A stretch of DNA of 64,000 nucleotides from Tomocerus qinae (Eukaryota; Arthropoda; Collembola; Entomobryomorpha; Tomoceridae). The notes beneath the pieces were generated by a model. That model did not search any database and was not told where the DNA came from. It saw only the letters and a program-made list of their open reading frames with translations. Made by a program: the position numbers and the translations under genes. This document shows positions 27,655-39,900 of the stretch, one piece after another. How positions within the stretch are numbered: position 1 is the first letter of the stretch; each line of letters begins with the position of its first letter. The stretch spans positions 36,028,909-36,092,908 of the forward strand of contig CM034547.1 in the NCBI GenBank assembly GCA_020055645.1, given 5' to 3'.

Positions 27655-27752
27655 TTTGTGAAAATATTGAAAAATTATGAATTCAAAATTTTATACTGAT
27701 ACTCAATACTAGAAAAACAAATTTTTAAAAGCGTTGAGGGGTCAATTGAAAA

Positions 27753-27763
27753 CACGGTCGCCA
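27753..27763 (-). other. Primer-binding site of copy B
   Basis: The minus strand reads TGGCGACCGTG, as in copy A, one base away from the 12-bp LTR remnant. It shows that the internal region of copy B is complete at this end and that the loss lies within the LTR itself. Confidence 0.75.
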
Positions 27764-27764
27764 A

Positions 27765-27776
27765 TATAACGTGGGT
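27765..27776 (-). repeat. 12-bp remnant of the 5' LTR of copy B
   Basis: TATAACGTGGGT on the plus strand matches the last 12 bp of the element's LTR (compare 13988-13999). It then switches without spacer to the 267-bp flank repeat. The switch shares only a single T, so the joint looks like end-joining rather than homologous recombination. Confidence 0.85.
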
Positions 27777-28042
27777 GCTTCCATTATGTTTCATTTACAG
27801 TAGATCTAATTTGGAACATTACACTGTCACAAAGCCCAACGATAATTACATTGAAACTGAATCTACCTTGCTACATTTTATGCTAACTTCTATTGTGGTA
27901 AATTCAATAGGGAAGCAGGATACGTGATCTGGAGTCTCTTTAGTAGAATCTTGTTAAAACTGCTGAAAGTCTTTAATGTAATGTTTAATTTTGAAATTCT
28001 GAGAAAATGCTGATACTGAATCAAGTACCTCATTTGTTGTGT
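27776..28042. repeat. 267-bp direct repeat, right copy
   Basis: Matches 13721-13987 base for base as far as I can see. It continues at 28043 (GTAGTATCTTTT) into DNA not seen elsewhere in the window. Together with that right flank it looks like the undisturbed pre-insertion allele of the locus. Confidence 0.9.
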
Positions 28043-30720
28043 GTAGTATCTTTTTATACATTGAGGCATTAGTGTCTATTCAATAGAGTGCGTTACAGTT
28101 TTATATTAGGGCTTTGCTGTTTTATTCAATCTCTAGTTTTATGTCACCACTCCCTCAGTGTTCTTTTAAGTAAATATATGAAACAAACTGGTCTTATTTC
28201 ATTCCGTGCTTTCAGTTTCATTCATAAGCAATGCGTGTGACCTATATTCGTATGCTTTGTGAGAATTGACGAAACATTTTCATTGATAAATCTGCTTTCT
28301 AAATTCTGCTTTTTGTACTCACAATGTGTGATGGGATTTTACTATACTGTGACCGTGGTACTTGAGGCACTTCCGCAATAATTTCCCCTGTGAATACAAA
28401 TATTGCAAACTAATAAATTCGTTCATAATATGGTCTCTTAAGCCTTTCACTTGTGAGTTGCGTTTATTCTGCGAGGAGAAAGTATTAATCTTCAAACAGT
28501 TATTTCCACATTGGTGAATATTTAGTCAAAATGAATATGGTAGAGAAGAGGAGGAGGAAATGGGGAACATTCAGTTGATGAATCACCACATAAAAATAAA
28601 TTTATAGGAATTGTAAGCATGATTTGAAATATTTGCATGGTTTTCGCATTTCCATAGCCATTGTGAATGTGGACTCTGCCTTGGCAATGCACTTGCGAAA
28701 TTACATATAAATGTACAAATAGAATTGTAAAGACTTTTCGCTAGACAAGTCGACAGCGAAACTTTTGCAGTTTATTTTTTTGCCATTGAACCTTTAAGCC
28801 TTTCCGTAATATTTTAACCAAGGCTATAAGATTTAAACTTTCAGTTCTTCCCCGCACATTGCTTTTTCAAGATAGCCCTCTGCTGCATATTTAAAGAGTA
28901 CAAAGCTAAATACGTAGTCGTAAGTGTTCACCACAAAGTTGAAATAAACTATGAAAAATGACTTTGAATTGTTAGAAAGCTGTCTCAAGGAATTTGCAAC
29001 TTTACAGAAATGATTAAGTTGCTTTTTTGACATGGAAGTGGCTACGTAGTTTAGGTTCATCTGTTCCGGCCAACGATGTATTACATGGATTTTGAATAGA
29101 ACTTCTTTGTTTCTCTAGTTCTCACAATAGACTGTTAGTCTCTCCATTGTATTTCGCTCATGAAATGTGAATTTCCATTCTGCTTCGATTAGTCTCGTTA
29201 AAGTATGTCATTAAATACACGGCCTTTCTATATTCCTACTTATGATCCCTACTATCATACTTCATTTTATAAGACATCAGCTTATAAGACCATTTTAGTT
29301 TGAAGACCTTTTTCTCTGGTTTGGAATATATTTCTTCGTGTTACCAGTGTATTTATGTATTTCGTTCAAGAAATTATATGCCGGAAGACGAAGGCTTCTT
29401 TTCTATAATGCAACGAGGTCACATGAAGGAAAGCGTAAATACTTATAGAGTTACAGTAAAATATATTTGGGCATTATACAGGTATAATCTTATATTTATA
29501 GCGTTTACATAAGAATAGGCCGTATAAGGAATTAAATGGTATAAGAAATTATAACTTCTGGGAAGAATTCAAGCTATGTTTGCACATATTAAAATGTGTA
29601 TCAGTAGTAGCACTAAGCCTGGAGCTTTCTTAAGGTTTAGAGTCAGTTGGTGTGACCTACTACTAGTGCTAGTGTGGTCTCTTGTGTAAGAAAGTCATCC
29701 TATTCTGATTTTCTCAGGACGCGACACGACTCAAGTTGACATTTTAATTCAATTACCTGTAAAGCCGAAATACTAAGAAACTCGTAGCTAATTGAAAGCG
29801 TGTGTATTCCTTCTAATTTCACTAATGAAAAATTCTAGCTAATTATGCTGCGTTGTACAACTTGTGTATAAAGATCCTAATTCTAGTGACTGGAGCCAAG
29901 TCGGCTGCGTGCATGTCTGCTATAGCATAAAAGGAATTCCCCAAGCCCTGCATCCTACATTAAGCTTCCATTACAAAATTTTATATTTCGTTCCGTCCTC
30001 TTGCTCCATTCCATTGTAGTATTGTATCCTACTTTATAATCAAGTGAGTAGGTGGCTTTTGGAAGGGAAATGTTAAGAAAACTGCATATGACATTTTCAT
30101 GCTAAGAGCTTTTTCTCGACTTCCAGTCCCAGTGTGACATGACATACTTTATTTTCTGTGACATTTTTCTTGCAGGAGAGAATGAAGAGAAAGTCAGGGA
30201 AATCTCGGAGGATTTTCATTTCACTCACTCACCGTCCATAAATTCAGTTTTAAGTGTATAATGACTTAACAAACTCCACTTATACATATTCATCCCTCTT
30301 TGCCCATTTACTTAAACTAACAATAACGAATGTAAGCTAATTCCTGCAATCATGCAACTTTCAGTCTAAAACTATGAGAAACTAAAATAATACCAAATTA
30401 CCCAGTTCTTCCTCTCATTGCACAACATCATCCACCTTCATCATCACGCAGTCAGAACTAAGTCACTTTCTAATTGATCCCTAAAGGGATCATTTGCATA
30501 CTCCCATATAACTATCCTCACCTTGTTAACTTCCTATTCCCAACCTACTACATATTTTAGTACCTATATAAGTATGTTTCTAAGAATGATCCATGGAGTT
30601 TCAAGTAATGACATGCCGTGCCTGAAATAGTACATAGATTTTAATCTGTGTATAATCCCTTATTTATAAAATGCACAATAAGTATGAAATGATTAATAGA
30701 GATTTACTTTGTTTTTTCAG
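28043..30720. other. Non-coding stretch, probable dpr intron
   Basis: I see no exon, RNA gene or mobile element that can be supported. The open frames are under 80 residues and unlike known proteins. The stretch ends in a good splice acceptor (TTTGTTTTTTCAG, to 30720) that starts the first recognised dpr exon, so at least the right part is intronic. Confidence 0.55.
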
Positions 30721-30931
30721 GTATCCTGGGTCAGACATCGAGATATTCATATACTCACAGTGGCAACCTACACGTACACAAGTGATCAAAGATTCCAAGC
30801 CATCAACAAAAGAACCACAGACGAGTGGACGTTACAAATCAAATATACACAGAAAAGAGATGCGGGCATATATGAGTGTCAAATAAGCACTCAGCCTCAT
30901 CGCAGTTTCTTTGTCAATCTCAATGTTGTTG
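30721..30931 (+). CDS. dpr: dpr exon: second half of Ig1
   Basis: 211 bp, phase 0 in and phase 1 out. The acceptor is TTTTTTCAG and the donor G|GTGAGT. It encodes VSWVRHRDIHILTVATYTY, the DQRFQAINKRT strand and the second Ig cysteine in DAGIYECQIST. It ends LNVV. The conserved W of Ig1 is in the third residue. Confidence 0.93.
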
Positions 30932-33900
30932 GTGAGTTTCGTTTCATTAATCACCAAAGTATAAATATATTATGTAAATAAATGTAAGCCATTATTACAT
31001 TTTTGTTTTTATAGGTAGTATTCCTAAATTTTCTAACCTATAGCCAATGGATCACAGGTTAATGTGACTGGTTAACGAAAATATTATTTGGACTTTACTA
31101 GTTAGTAAAGGACTTATTTTCATGCTGATAATAATTAGACAACGGAGTAGGTTTCGACGAGTTGTTATAATACATGTGAGATGGATCTAATGAATCCCGG
31201 TCGGACTCACTTCATGCATTTATTCGGTTACATATAATAAATATAGTATTAAAAAAAATAACTGCATAGATCTACTATGCTAAACTTTTGACTGCAAGTT
31301 TGGCAATTTTCTCAATTGGACCTATAGAAAATACAGTACAAAGTATTTAAAGTTGAAGTATTTTGTAATTTGTTTTCCAGTGACGTTTTTAATTTAAGTT
31401 TAATAAAAGTGCAAGCACTAGAAAAGGTTAAGATTTAAATTGTAACCTTAAAATAGCTGGGTAATCAGCGGCAAGGGAGAATTAGGAAGTTGAATACAAG
31501 TTTAGAGTGGATATGTGTAAATGCTATAGTTTAAGGGTCGTGTGAGCAGATAGGTAGGTATGTGAGTGGTATTTAGCTCGGAATTTGCATTCAGTTCTGA
31601 ATTGCTGAGAGTTTCCAAAATCTGCGTCATTGTTGTCAAATCAAAGTAGCTTAATAAGTGGGAATTGGTTTTGTGTGGGAGAGTGAAGAAAAGAGTGAAA
31701 TCAAAGGGTGAATGGAAAAGATGAGGGAGCCGAGAGGAAAGTTTTAATAGCTATTTAGAGTTAGAACTGAGCTCATGAATATGCGTTTAGTTTATGTGAA
31801 TAGTGAGTTTTGTTCAGCTCACTCACAATCAGCTCACACAAGTTTAAGTCAGTCAAGTCTTCTAGTTTCATTTACTACCTTAGGAAATGCTCATAAAGCT
31901 ATTCTAATCTGAACCTGAGAAATGCAGTCAGAGTCTAGTTCACTCCGGCCAATCTCGCGGAGAGAAGGAATTCTATCTTCAGAAGAAATGCAATGCCAAG
32001 CTGAGCCGAGGACTTGAGCATTGGAAGGCAAGCCTTAACTTTTTGATTAGATTGGCATTAGCCTTAGTACGTACTTACGTACGTTCTCAAGTAATTAAAG
32101 TGTTCTTGGTCTTGTTCGCTCATCCCCATCTTCCCTTCCTTCTTTAAATACTTAAGTTCCAGCCTTGAATTCCCTACTTATACTTTCCTTAAGTCCGCAC
32201 ATTACCTTTACTTACTCTACATTACTTATAGCAATATCATAGTTTTCAAGACCAAACCAGGACAGGAAAGGACAACTCTTACTTATGTATACAACTAATA
32301 TCCTCCAGCAGCCGTTCCCTATTCCCCTCATCCTTATTTCCCTTTATTCACTTCATAACCTTAAGAAGGTTTTATTTCCGTCAGTCAATTTCGTTGTTTA
32401 GCTATATCTACTACTTAATCTATCAGATGTATCACCATTTCATATCACAATATATACAATGCAAGTTATTTTGGAGCTCATATAGTAGAACTATCCATTG
32501 TGCTTTCTCCGTTTCATTCGAGGGGCGACTGGTATAGTGATTTAGTGCGGGAGTTCAGTTGTGCTCTGCAGACATCAATGAATACAGAATAGGTTATAAA
32601 ATTAAACAGGATACACAGGGGGAGGAGATTGTAGTAGGTGGATTGGATTGCACGTATAGAGAGGGAGAAAGGTTGAGTGAGCTAGAGAGAAGACAGAAAG
32701 GACAGGAGAAAGTAAGCCTGGCTACGAGTGAAATTACTTAGTGGAAACCAAACCAAACCCAAAAGCAGAGTTACTGCTGCTATCTGTAGCTTATGGGGCT
32801 ACCACTATATTCCCAGTGACTGTGAACAGTCTCCCGGTGTCTTGTCTACCGGCTTCTTCCGATCTAAATCTGCATACATGCACGAGATTCTCAGTTAAGT
32901 TGACTTGAAGGCTTTGCTTGATACGATGCGACTAGTCTTAAATCTCAAATCCGTACCACAAAACGGACAAGCTAAGAATAGAAATGAAATGAAATCGAGT
33001 CGTACGGAATATAGAGTAGTTCACTTCATTTCCCTCACTTTGCATCCCACACCCCCATAGATCAATCCTAATACCTATTCTCTACTTAAGGTAGCTATTT
33101 ACTTACCAAAACACACAATTGTCTACTTCTGATCAAGTTGTGTGTGTCTACCCTCCGGAGGGTCAATTCCTACCGGACACTTTCCAATTCGAACTCCATC
33201 ACTCTTCTTACAATTGACTTTATTATTGACTGAACAGACCAAATAAATATTCATAATAATAATTGACTTTTTTTATTTCGTACTAGCTAAAATTTACATT
33301 TGGTGTGGCAGTAATTCAGTTACCACTTGAATTAAATAGTAGAATTACAAACTGTAAAATAGAAAATTGTGTTATAGAAATTGCAAGAAAGGAAGAGCGA
33401 ACCGGAGTTCCTTTGCAGGAAATGTTGCTTGAATGGTTAAAGTTATGCTCTCCGGTTCCAGGGAAAACTTTTAAAATATTTCGTTACATAACTCGTCATA
33501 ATTGCAGACTACGAACACAGTTATAATGTTATGTAACCAATTTGTATTTTTATTTTATTCATCTTTTGTAAATCATTTCCTAGGATGATAAAGAAACAGT
33601 TGGTAATAAATGTGTGCTCAAAAAGTTTGTTTATTAAGTGGGGGTAATCCTACAAAATAAGAATGCGAATGCTTGGTGCGTAAAGTGGGCTCTCCAACTT
33701 TTCTTGAGAACTCTAGAATGGAGGATAATAATTCTTTCAAATCTTTCATATGTATTATTGCGGTCACAAAGTAGGTCATGTGTGAAATTAGGAGAACTCT
33801 TAAGGGAAGTGGTTGAATTAGCGGTTTGTAATATTACTCGCTCTGTATTTGAGTTTCTTTCCATATCATTGTTGTATAATTTACGCTAAATTATTTTGCG

Positions 33901-36900
33901 TCAGTACTCATTAATAACCTTATTTTGTTGGTTCCATTTATTAAAAAACGGTTGTTGTTCTGAATGATAATTTGCTAGCAAAAGCAAGTAAATAAACCGA
34001 TTTTGATTAACTTTACCAAGAATTGTTGAATAAGAGTTGACAGTAATAGTAGGTGGAGGTTGGAAATTGGTATAAAATAGTCAAAAGTTGTCAGGAAGAA
34101 ATGAGCACTGAGAGTGATTTGAAGTTTTACATAGATGAGTAGCATATCTGTAGAGGCCATAAATAAACATCACATAAGATATCTACTAAGTAAAAGTAGC
34201 AAGTCGGTCTTGGGACTGATTTCGCTCAATTTAAATAAGCTATACATCACGTATATATTATGGCTGTGTGCAAGTGTAGTCTCCTGGTGTGCGACAGACT
34301 GCCACAGCTTCACCACGTTTGTTGTTGAAACGTGAGTAGAATTTATGGTAGGTAAGTTATAGTAGACGGTGGGTAGGAGTATGCACATTGGATTGGAGTT
34401 TCAAAGAGTCAACTTCTGTACTACTATTCTATGCGTCTGTCTATCTGAGATATTTGTGTTCAGAGTCTCTGTTTTTGAAACTAATCATATAATAGTAAAT
34501 AAGGGGTAGGGATATTTGAGTCTGTTTGCGCCCTGAGCTACAGTATAATATAAATATGCAGTGCATGGCATTGCTACTAATATATTTGGATGAGTAGTAA
34601 AGTTGATGAGATATGTTTTCTCCAGTTCGTATGTCATACATATGAGACTTAGTATGCGTCAAGTTCAATTTACATTTTGAAAATTAGCATGAAAAAGAGA
34701 TAGAGTGGAAGTCGACTCGGGACCTGAATGTCTTTCTTCTTGGTGCTTTTATTTCACTTTGCTACTCTTTGTGTACAGAGTATAAGTGGTTCCTTTTATA
34801 TCTATTTATATATTTGCTTAATATATTGCATTACAGCCTACTATTGTACATAAATAGGTAACTTATATACACAAGCACGAAGAAAGTTGCATAGTTCCTT
34901 CCCATTTTGTATTTTGGAGAATGTGTACTTGGTACACAAGTAAGTTATGTGAATAGTTTATTGCACAAAAGCAAGGAGTAAACTGATGCACTAACTAAGT
35001 AACTTTGTATACGTAGTAATATAATGTAATGCATTTCTTGTATGATAGTATTGCGTCAGTTATGTTAAGATTGGATTAAATTGCGTTACACCAGATACCA
35101 GATATAAATGGAAGGACACTATAACCAATAGCTATATTTGTATTCGTGTTCATGCTGCATGTGTGTGGAGAAGTTCTGTCCTCGACTATTTGTGTGTTTA
35201 CACTTATATGAAGATTTGTAAGATCTTTGGTCGTTTGTTTGTGTAGAAGGAAATCTAAATACAGAGCATGTATGTGAATGTATATGTTCTGTGGAGGAGA
35301 ATTCATAATGGGGAAGTAACTGACGCCAAGACAAGGAAAGTCAGCTAAGGAGAGGAATTTCTAGAGAATATTCTACTTAAGTTGCTTTCTCTCAAGAAAG
35401 TAGATGAGCGAGAAGAGAAAGCAACACTATTCACTTGAGTTCTCCCATTATATTCCATTTCTTTTTTTCTATTGTGTTATATTATATTGCCTCGCCTGGC
35501 ATTGCATTGGAGAAAGGCGAGGATTGGATTGCATTGGCAAGTAGGACTCGGAGCTTTCTCTTGTTAAGTCCAATTGGTATGTATATGTGAGAAACAAATC
35601 CATATACCTAGCTATGTGTATGTATGTATGTGAATTCTATGTATATTTATGTTAGAGCTGGGCAGATATTATGACTACATGCGTAGGTACGTATTTATGT
35701 GTCCAAGTTTTCTGGAGCAAAAATACATTGGGAGAGTGAGGATGAGGGGAATGGGAGAGAAAAGGATTGTAGTATGCATAGTGGTAATAAAATTTGGCAA
35801 ATGTGAGTATTTGCATTAATAGTACTCTGTCCTAATTTGCATTCATTTTGGAATGGGAGTGGAGCGTAAGAAATTCACTAATCTTTTCCCAAGTCTCCAA
35901 GTCAAAAGGCCTTCACAGTGCAGAAACTACACTCTGTACACCACCAAACTAAACCAACTTATAGCTCAACTAGAGCCACGCTATGTCTATGAACTAAACT
36001 GGGCTACACATAGCACTCAATTCTACAGAATGGAAAATATGCAGGAACAACTGGCTTGGTTTGACTTTACTTGACTTTCCTTGTCCTGTCTCGGGGAGTC
36101 AGCTCTGTCCTGTCCTTTTGTTACGCTGTATTGGTACATTCCACTTCTAACTTGTAACATATACATACATACAAAGCGAAGGAAATTTAGATTAAGATTA
36201 AGCTTGCTCTCTCTCCTTTGGTTTACTCTACTCTCCTCTGGCGTGACTTAGCATCGCATTGTTAGCAGATTTCCTGTTCTGACTCTCCTTAGGTACTTCC
36301 CTGGACTATCTTCCAACAGTTCCAAAGGAAAGTCATTCTATCTACATCTCTTGTATATTATATCTAATAAGCTGTAGGTACATATCTACCTACTCTATCT
36401 ACCTTTTCCATTATGAATACTTTCTCTGAAAGCACACTACCCACTACTAGTAGCATTATAAGTAGTCCAAAGACAAATAACCACCTCGCAGCTGGAGAGA
36501 TACTAGTATATGGGTAGTTAAAGCAATTATTACCTTAACTACAATTTGTAAATGCAAATGAATACTTGTATTGTTTCTAGTTTTATCCTGTTCGCATCTC
36601 CCCACTTTTATTTCGTGTCATCTCATGTGTGAAAATAGCATCTGTAGATTTTGTGAACAATTTCTATATGCCCATTAAAGGTACTACCCGGTAGTAATGC
36701 AGCAATTTAAAACTAATCCAACCTCCATAGTAGGTGAGTAACTGGTTATATGTATTATTTGAACTATACTTTTTGGGATTCAGAATAAATTAGAAATACA
36801 CAGGCAAGGATTCAAGAAGGTGCTGCCATGAATATTAATTGCAAAGCTACAGCTACTGTGTAATTTTCCTTGATTTAATTAAAAAGTGTAGCTCAGAAGG

Positions 36901-39900
36901 TGTAACAATTGGGATTGTTTCAGTAATAAAGTGTTTCTGTATGTTTATGTACTTTATTTTTGCATCGTGCAGTAGTATTTTGTGTAAGGTGCAATAAAAT
37001 TACAGGAGTGTATTACTGCGCTGTTAGATCGCTTATCGTTAACAACATTAGTTGGAAAAATCGCTAAAGTTTAGTGGGAAGGAAGTTAGGAGTGTAGTAA
37101 ATAGGAGAGAGAAAAGTGGTAGAGAAAGAGGCGACAGGCAGAACATTGCAGAGCGGGAGCAGGTCAGCTAAAGGGACAATGACGTATTTACGTGGAGCGA
37201 AAGTCGTTGACGAAGCAAGAGAGTGGAAAACAGATAGGACAATGGGAAGGAAAGCGATGGGCAGAGATGAAATGAGAGAAAGTAGTTGGAGAAAGTATGC
37301 GTTTTAGTTAGTCTCATCCTCATCTAGCTAGTAAATACAGCAGTGGAGGAGGCCAGATATCTACGACAATGTATTATGTATTATCATTTATTTGAAAGTG
37401 AGCACGAGAGAATAGCTCGCTATGCACTGACTGGAGAAAGCAAATGTACAATCCAACTGCAGTACAATAAGTACAATACCTAGCGTAGTGTTTGTGTCAG
37501 TCCTCACTCGTTCGTCCTCATTCTCTTACATTAGCTACATTACGCTGTAGCAGAGCACAAATTCCCAGTTTACATACCTACTCTACACATCGTGTGCCCG
37601 TAGATATCCACCACAGATACGCTGCAGGATGAAATAACGGTTTAGTATACATTTTGGATGTTATTTTCTTCTAGACTTTCTCCGTGCAGCCAACGAGTCA
37701 ACTTATCTTCTAGTTTAGGGAGGTTTCCGTCCTTTTACACTCTATACTTTAAGTACATATCTTCTCATACTCCCTAAGTATCCTCTTCCTTCGTTGTAGA
37801 AAGAGGCAAGGGAAACTACTCTTATCCAATCCATTCTACTCGTATCATATACCATGGCACATTGCATTACTTTCAACTTTCTCTCCCTGCCTCCTTTATA
37901 CAATGTAAGTAACGTAACTGGTGACTGGCCATACGTGGGTGAAAGTCCCCAGGTGAAAAATCTCGCACTAATCAAATTATTATGTATTTGTAAATCTACG
38001 CATCCCCCTAATCTATTTTACAGAGCACACCCGATGGAATTTTCTGGATCACTTAGATACATGTCACCCAGTTCCACCCTAGTTCTTGCCTAGATACGCT
38101 CATGTCAGCATTACATGATATTGCATTGCACTACATTATGGTGTTGCTGACTGCCACACTACGGCTACTTACGTATTTTGTTTCACAACAGTTTACGAGC
38201 ATCGTTGTCGTTGTCTTCTCGGTTACTAATTCAACTATATACTCCCCAGTAAGGTTCGATAGCGTCGTGATAGTATAAATTTTATTTCATTATCCACTAC
38301 TAATATAAATATAACTTATCTGTATTTATGTACTGATGTTTATCTGCTGGAGAAAGATTTAGACATGTAATGTACGTAACGCAGACAGCTATCTCTTCAT
38401 TCATGTAGTAAAGTAAAACATTAATTACTGAAGCATTTGTCACAAGACCAAAGTGATCCAAGTAGGTCTCTGACCTGACTAAGAGGTCAAATGACTCAAT
38501 TGACATAGAGCTAGGTATCATTTTTATTATAAACGACGACGTTTGAATAAAATATTTGTCACATAATTTAAACCAACATTATTTGTAGATTTTTGTTTTG
38601 AATGGCTTGAACGATAAAAATTGGATCAAAAAATTACATTATTTGTAGATTATCTGTTTACGAGGTAAATTTTCGTTAAAGGCTAATGAAAACTAGATTA
38701 CTAAATTCAAAGGTCGGGAAGGGTAAACAAAATTATAATATAGATGTACTTACATATCTCACGGCATTCCAAGGTAATGGTATCGAGTTTACAATTTTGG
38801 GAAGTTTCACAAAAGCACAAGACTGCCTTGATTTACCTTTTCTTATGGATTGTCACTAAAGGTTGACCAACCTACCTTAATATAAATGAACCTGTCTTCC
38901 AATTGCAGTCATTTTCGATGCAGATTGCCCTGCAGTTTCGTAGGGTCATCAAAAACCGCAAACTTATGGTCTTTATGTGATTTCGTGAAAAATGTAATGT
39001 AAGGGGAGTGTTCTGAGAAATGTGTAGTAGCAAATGTAAGTACCTAGACTTGAATGACAATGAAATAATTGGTTGGTTCTTTTGTTTGTGTTATAGTGCC
39101 TACTGCTTCCATTTTGGGCGGTCCTGATCTTCACGTCGACAAAGGCAGTATGATCAACTTGACTTGTATCATCAAGTACAGTCCTGAGCCACCCTCCTAC
39201 ATCTTTTGGTATCACTACGACGAAGTAAGAAATCATTATTTTTCTGAGTGCTGGGTCGTCTCTGATAAGATAATAGATCTGTTCTAATAATGAATTAACT
39301 GTGTGAATGAGTCAGTGAGGAATTGTGAGAAAAGCACAATGCCAGCGTTTTCTCTGTCAGGTTCCATTAGAGTCTAATTACTTGATATAATGCAGGGCTG
39401 TTATTGAAATGCATTGAGAAAGCCATGAGCTCAGCTCATTCTTTGTTTTTTGTTTGGCACACATTCCAAGGGCAGACAGGCGTAGACTAAATAACTAAGT
39501 AATTGCAACTGGTAACAGTAAGCCAAAGGAAATAAATAGCTTAATACAGGTATGTCCCTGCACAATCTATATCTAGTGAGAGCTATTTCCAATAGCTGTG
39601 CTAATAGTAAGTAAGTAGTAATAGTAGGTAACTAGTAGCATTAGAAAGTACATACATAGTATCAGGATGATATTATTTGGTTTGGTATTAGTAGGCTGGG
39701 AATTTGTCTGGGGAAGAACAAATTGTTCTTTGTGCAGTAGGTCAAGCAGTAATTATCTGCGGAGCGCTGTGCTGTGTAAAAGTGAGTGAAGTCCAGTCGA
39801 ATGGAATTGAGTCAAAAAAGCCATAGCATAGCATCTGAGAGTTTAGCAGAGAGTAATTGATGGTTTATAGGGGGACGGGTGTTGAGAGTAAAGAATGTGA

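Larger units (their letters stand above)
13988..27776 (-). mobile_element. Tandem pair of Ty3/gypsy-type LTR retrotransposons
   Basis: Two copies of the same element lie head to tail on the minus strand with a period of 6890 bp. The order in plus coordinates is full LTR, copy A internal region, full shared LTR, copy B internal region, then a 12-bp LTR scrap. The domain order in pol (protease, reverse transcriptase, RNase H, integrase) identifies the Ty3/gypsy group. The primer-binding site resembles the tRNA-Arg type that I recall for the insect mdg1/412 lineage. The near identity of the LTRs implies a very recent origin. Both copies look broken, by about two to three interruptions each in pol, so this is a young fossil. 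Confidence 0.93.
20878..27776 (-). mobile_element. LTR retrotransposon copy B (5' LTR almost wholly missing)
   Basis: Copy B shares its 3' LTR (20878-21371) with copy A. On the other side only 12 bp of the 5' LTR remain (27765-27776), followed directly by the right copy of the 267-bp flank repeat. The internal region is nearly identical to copy A except for one diverged patch in gag (see findings). The gag frame looks whole and pol shows about two interruptions. Without its 5' LTR this copy has lost its own promoter. Confidence 0.92.

Noticed and set aside
33305-33889. Two neighbouring open frames (73 and 83 residues) in the 8.2-kb dpr intron
   Set aside because: No recognisable motifs, no inverted or direct repeats were noticed around them, and the composition is like the surroundings.
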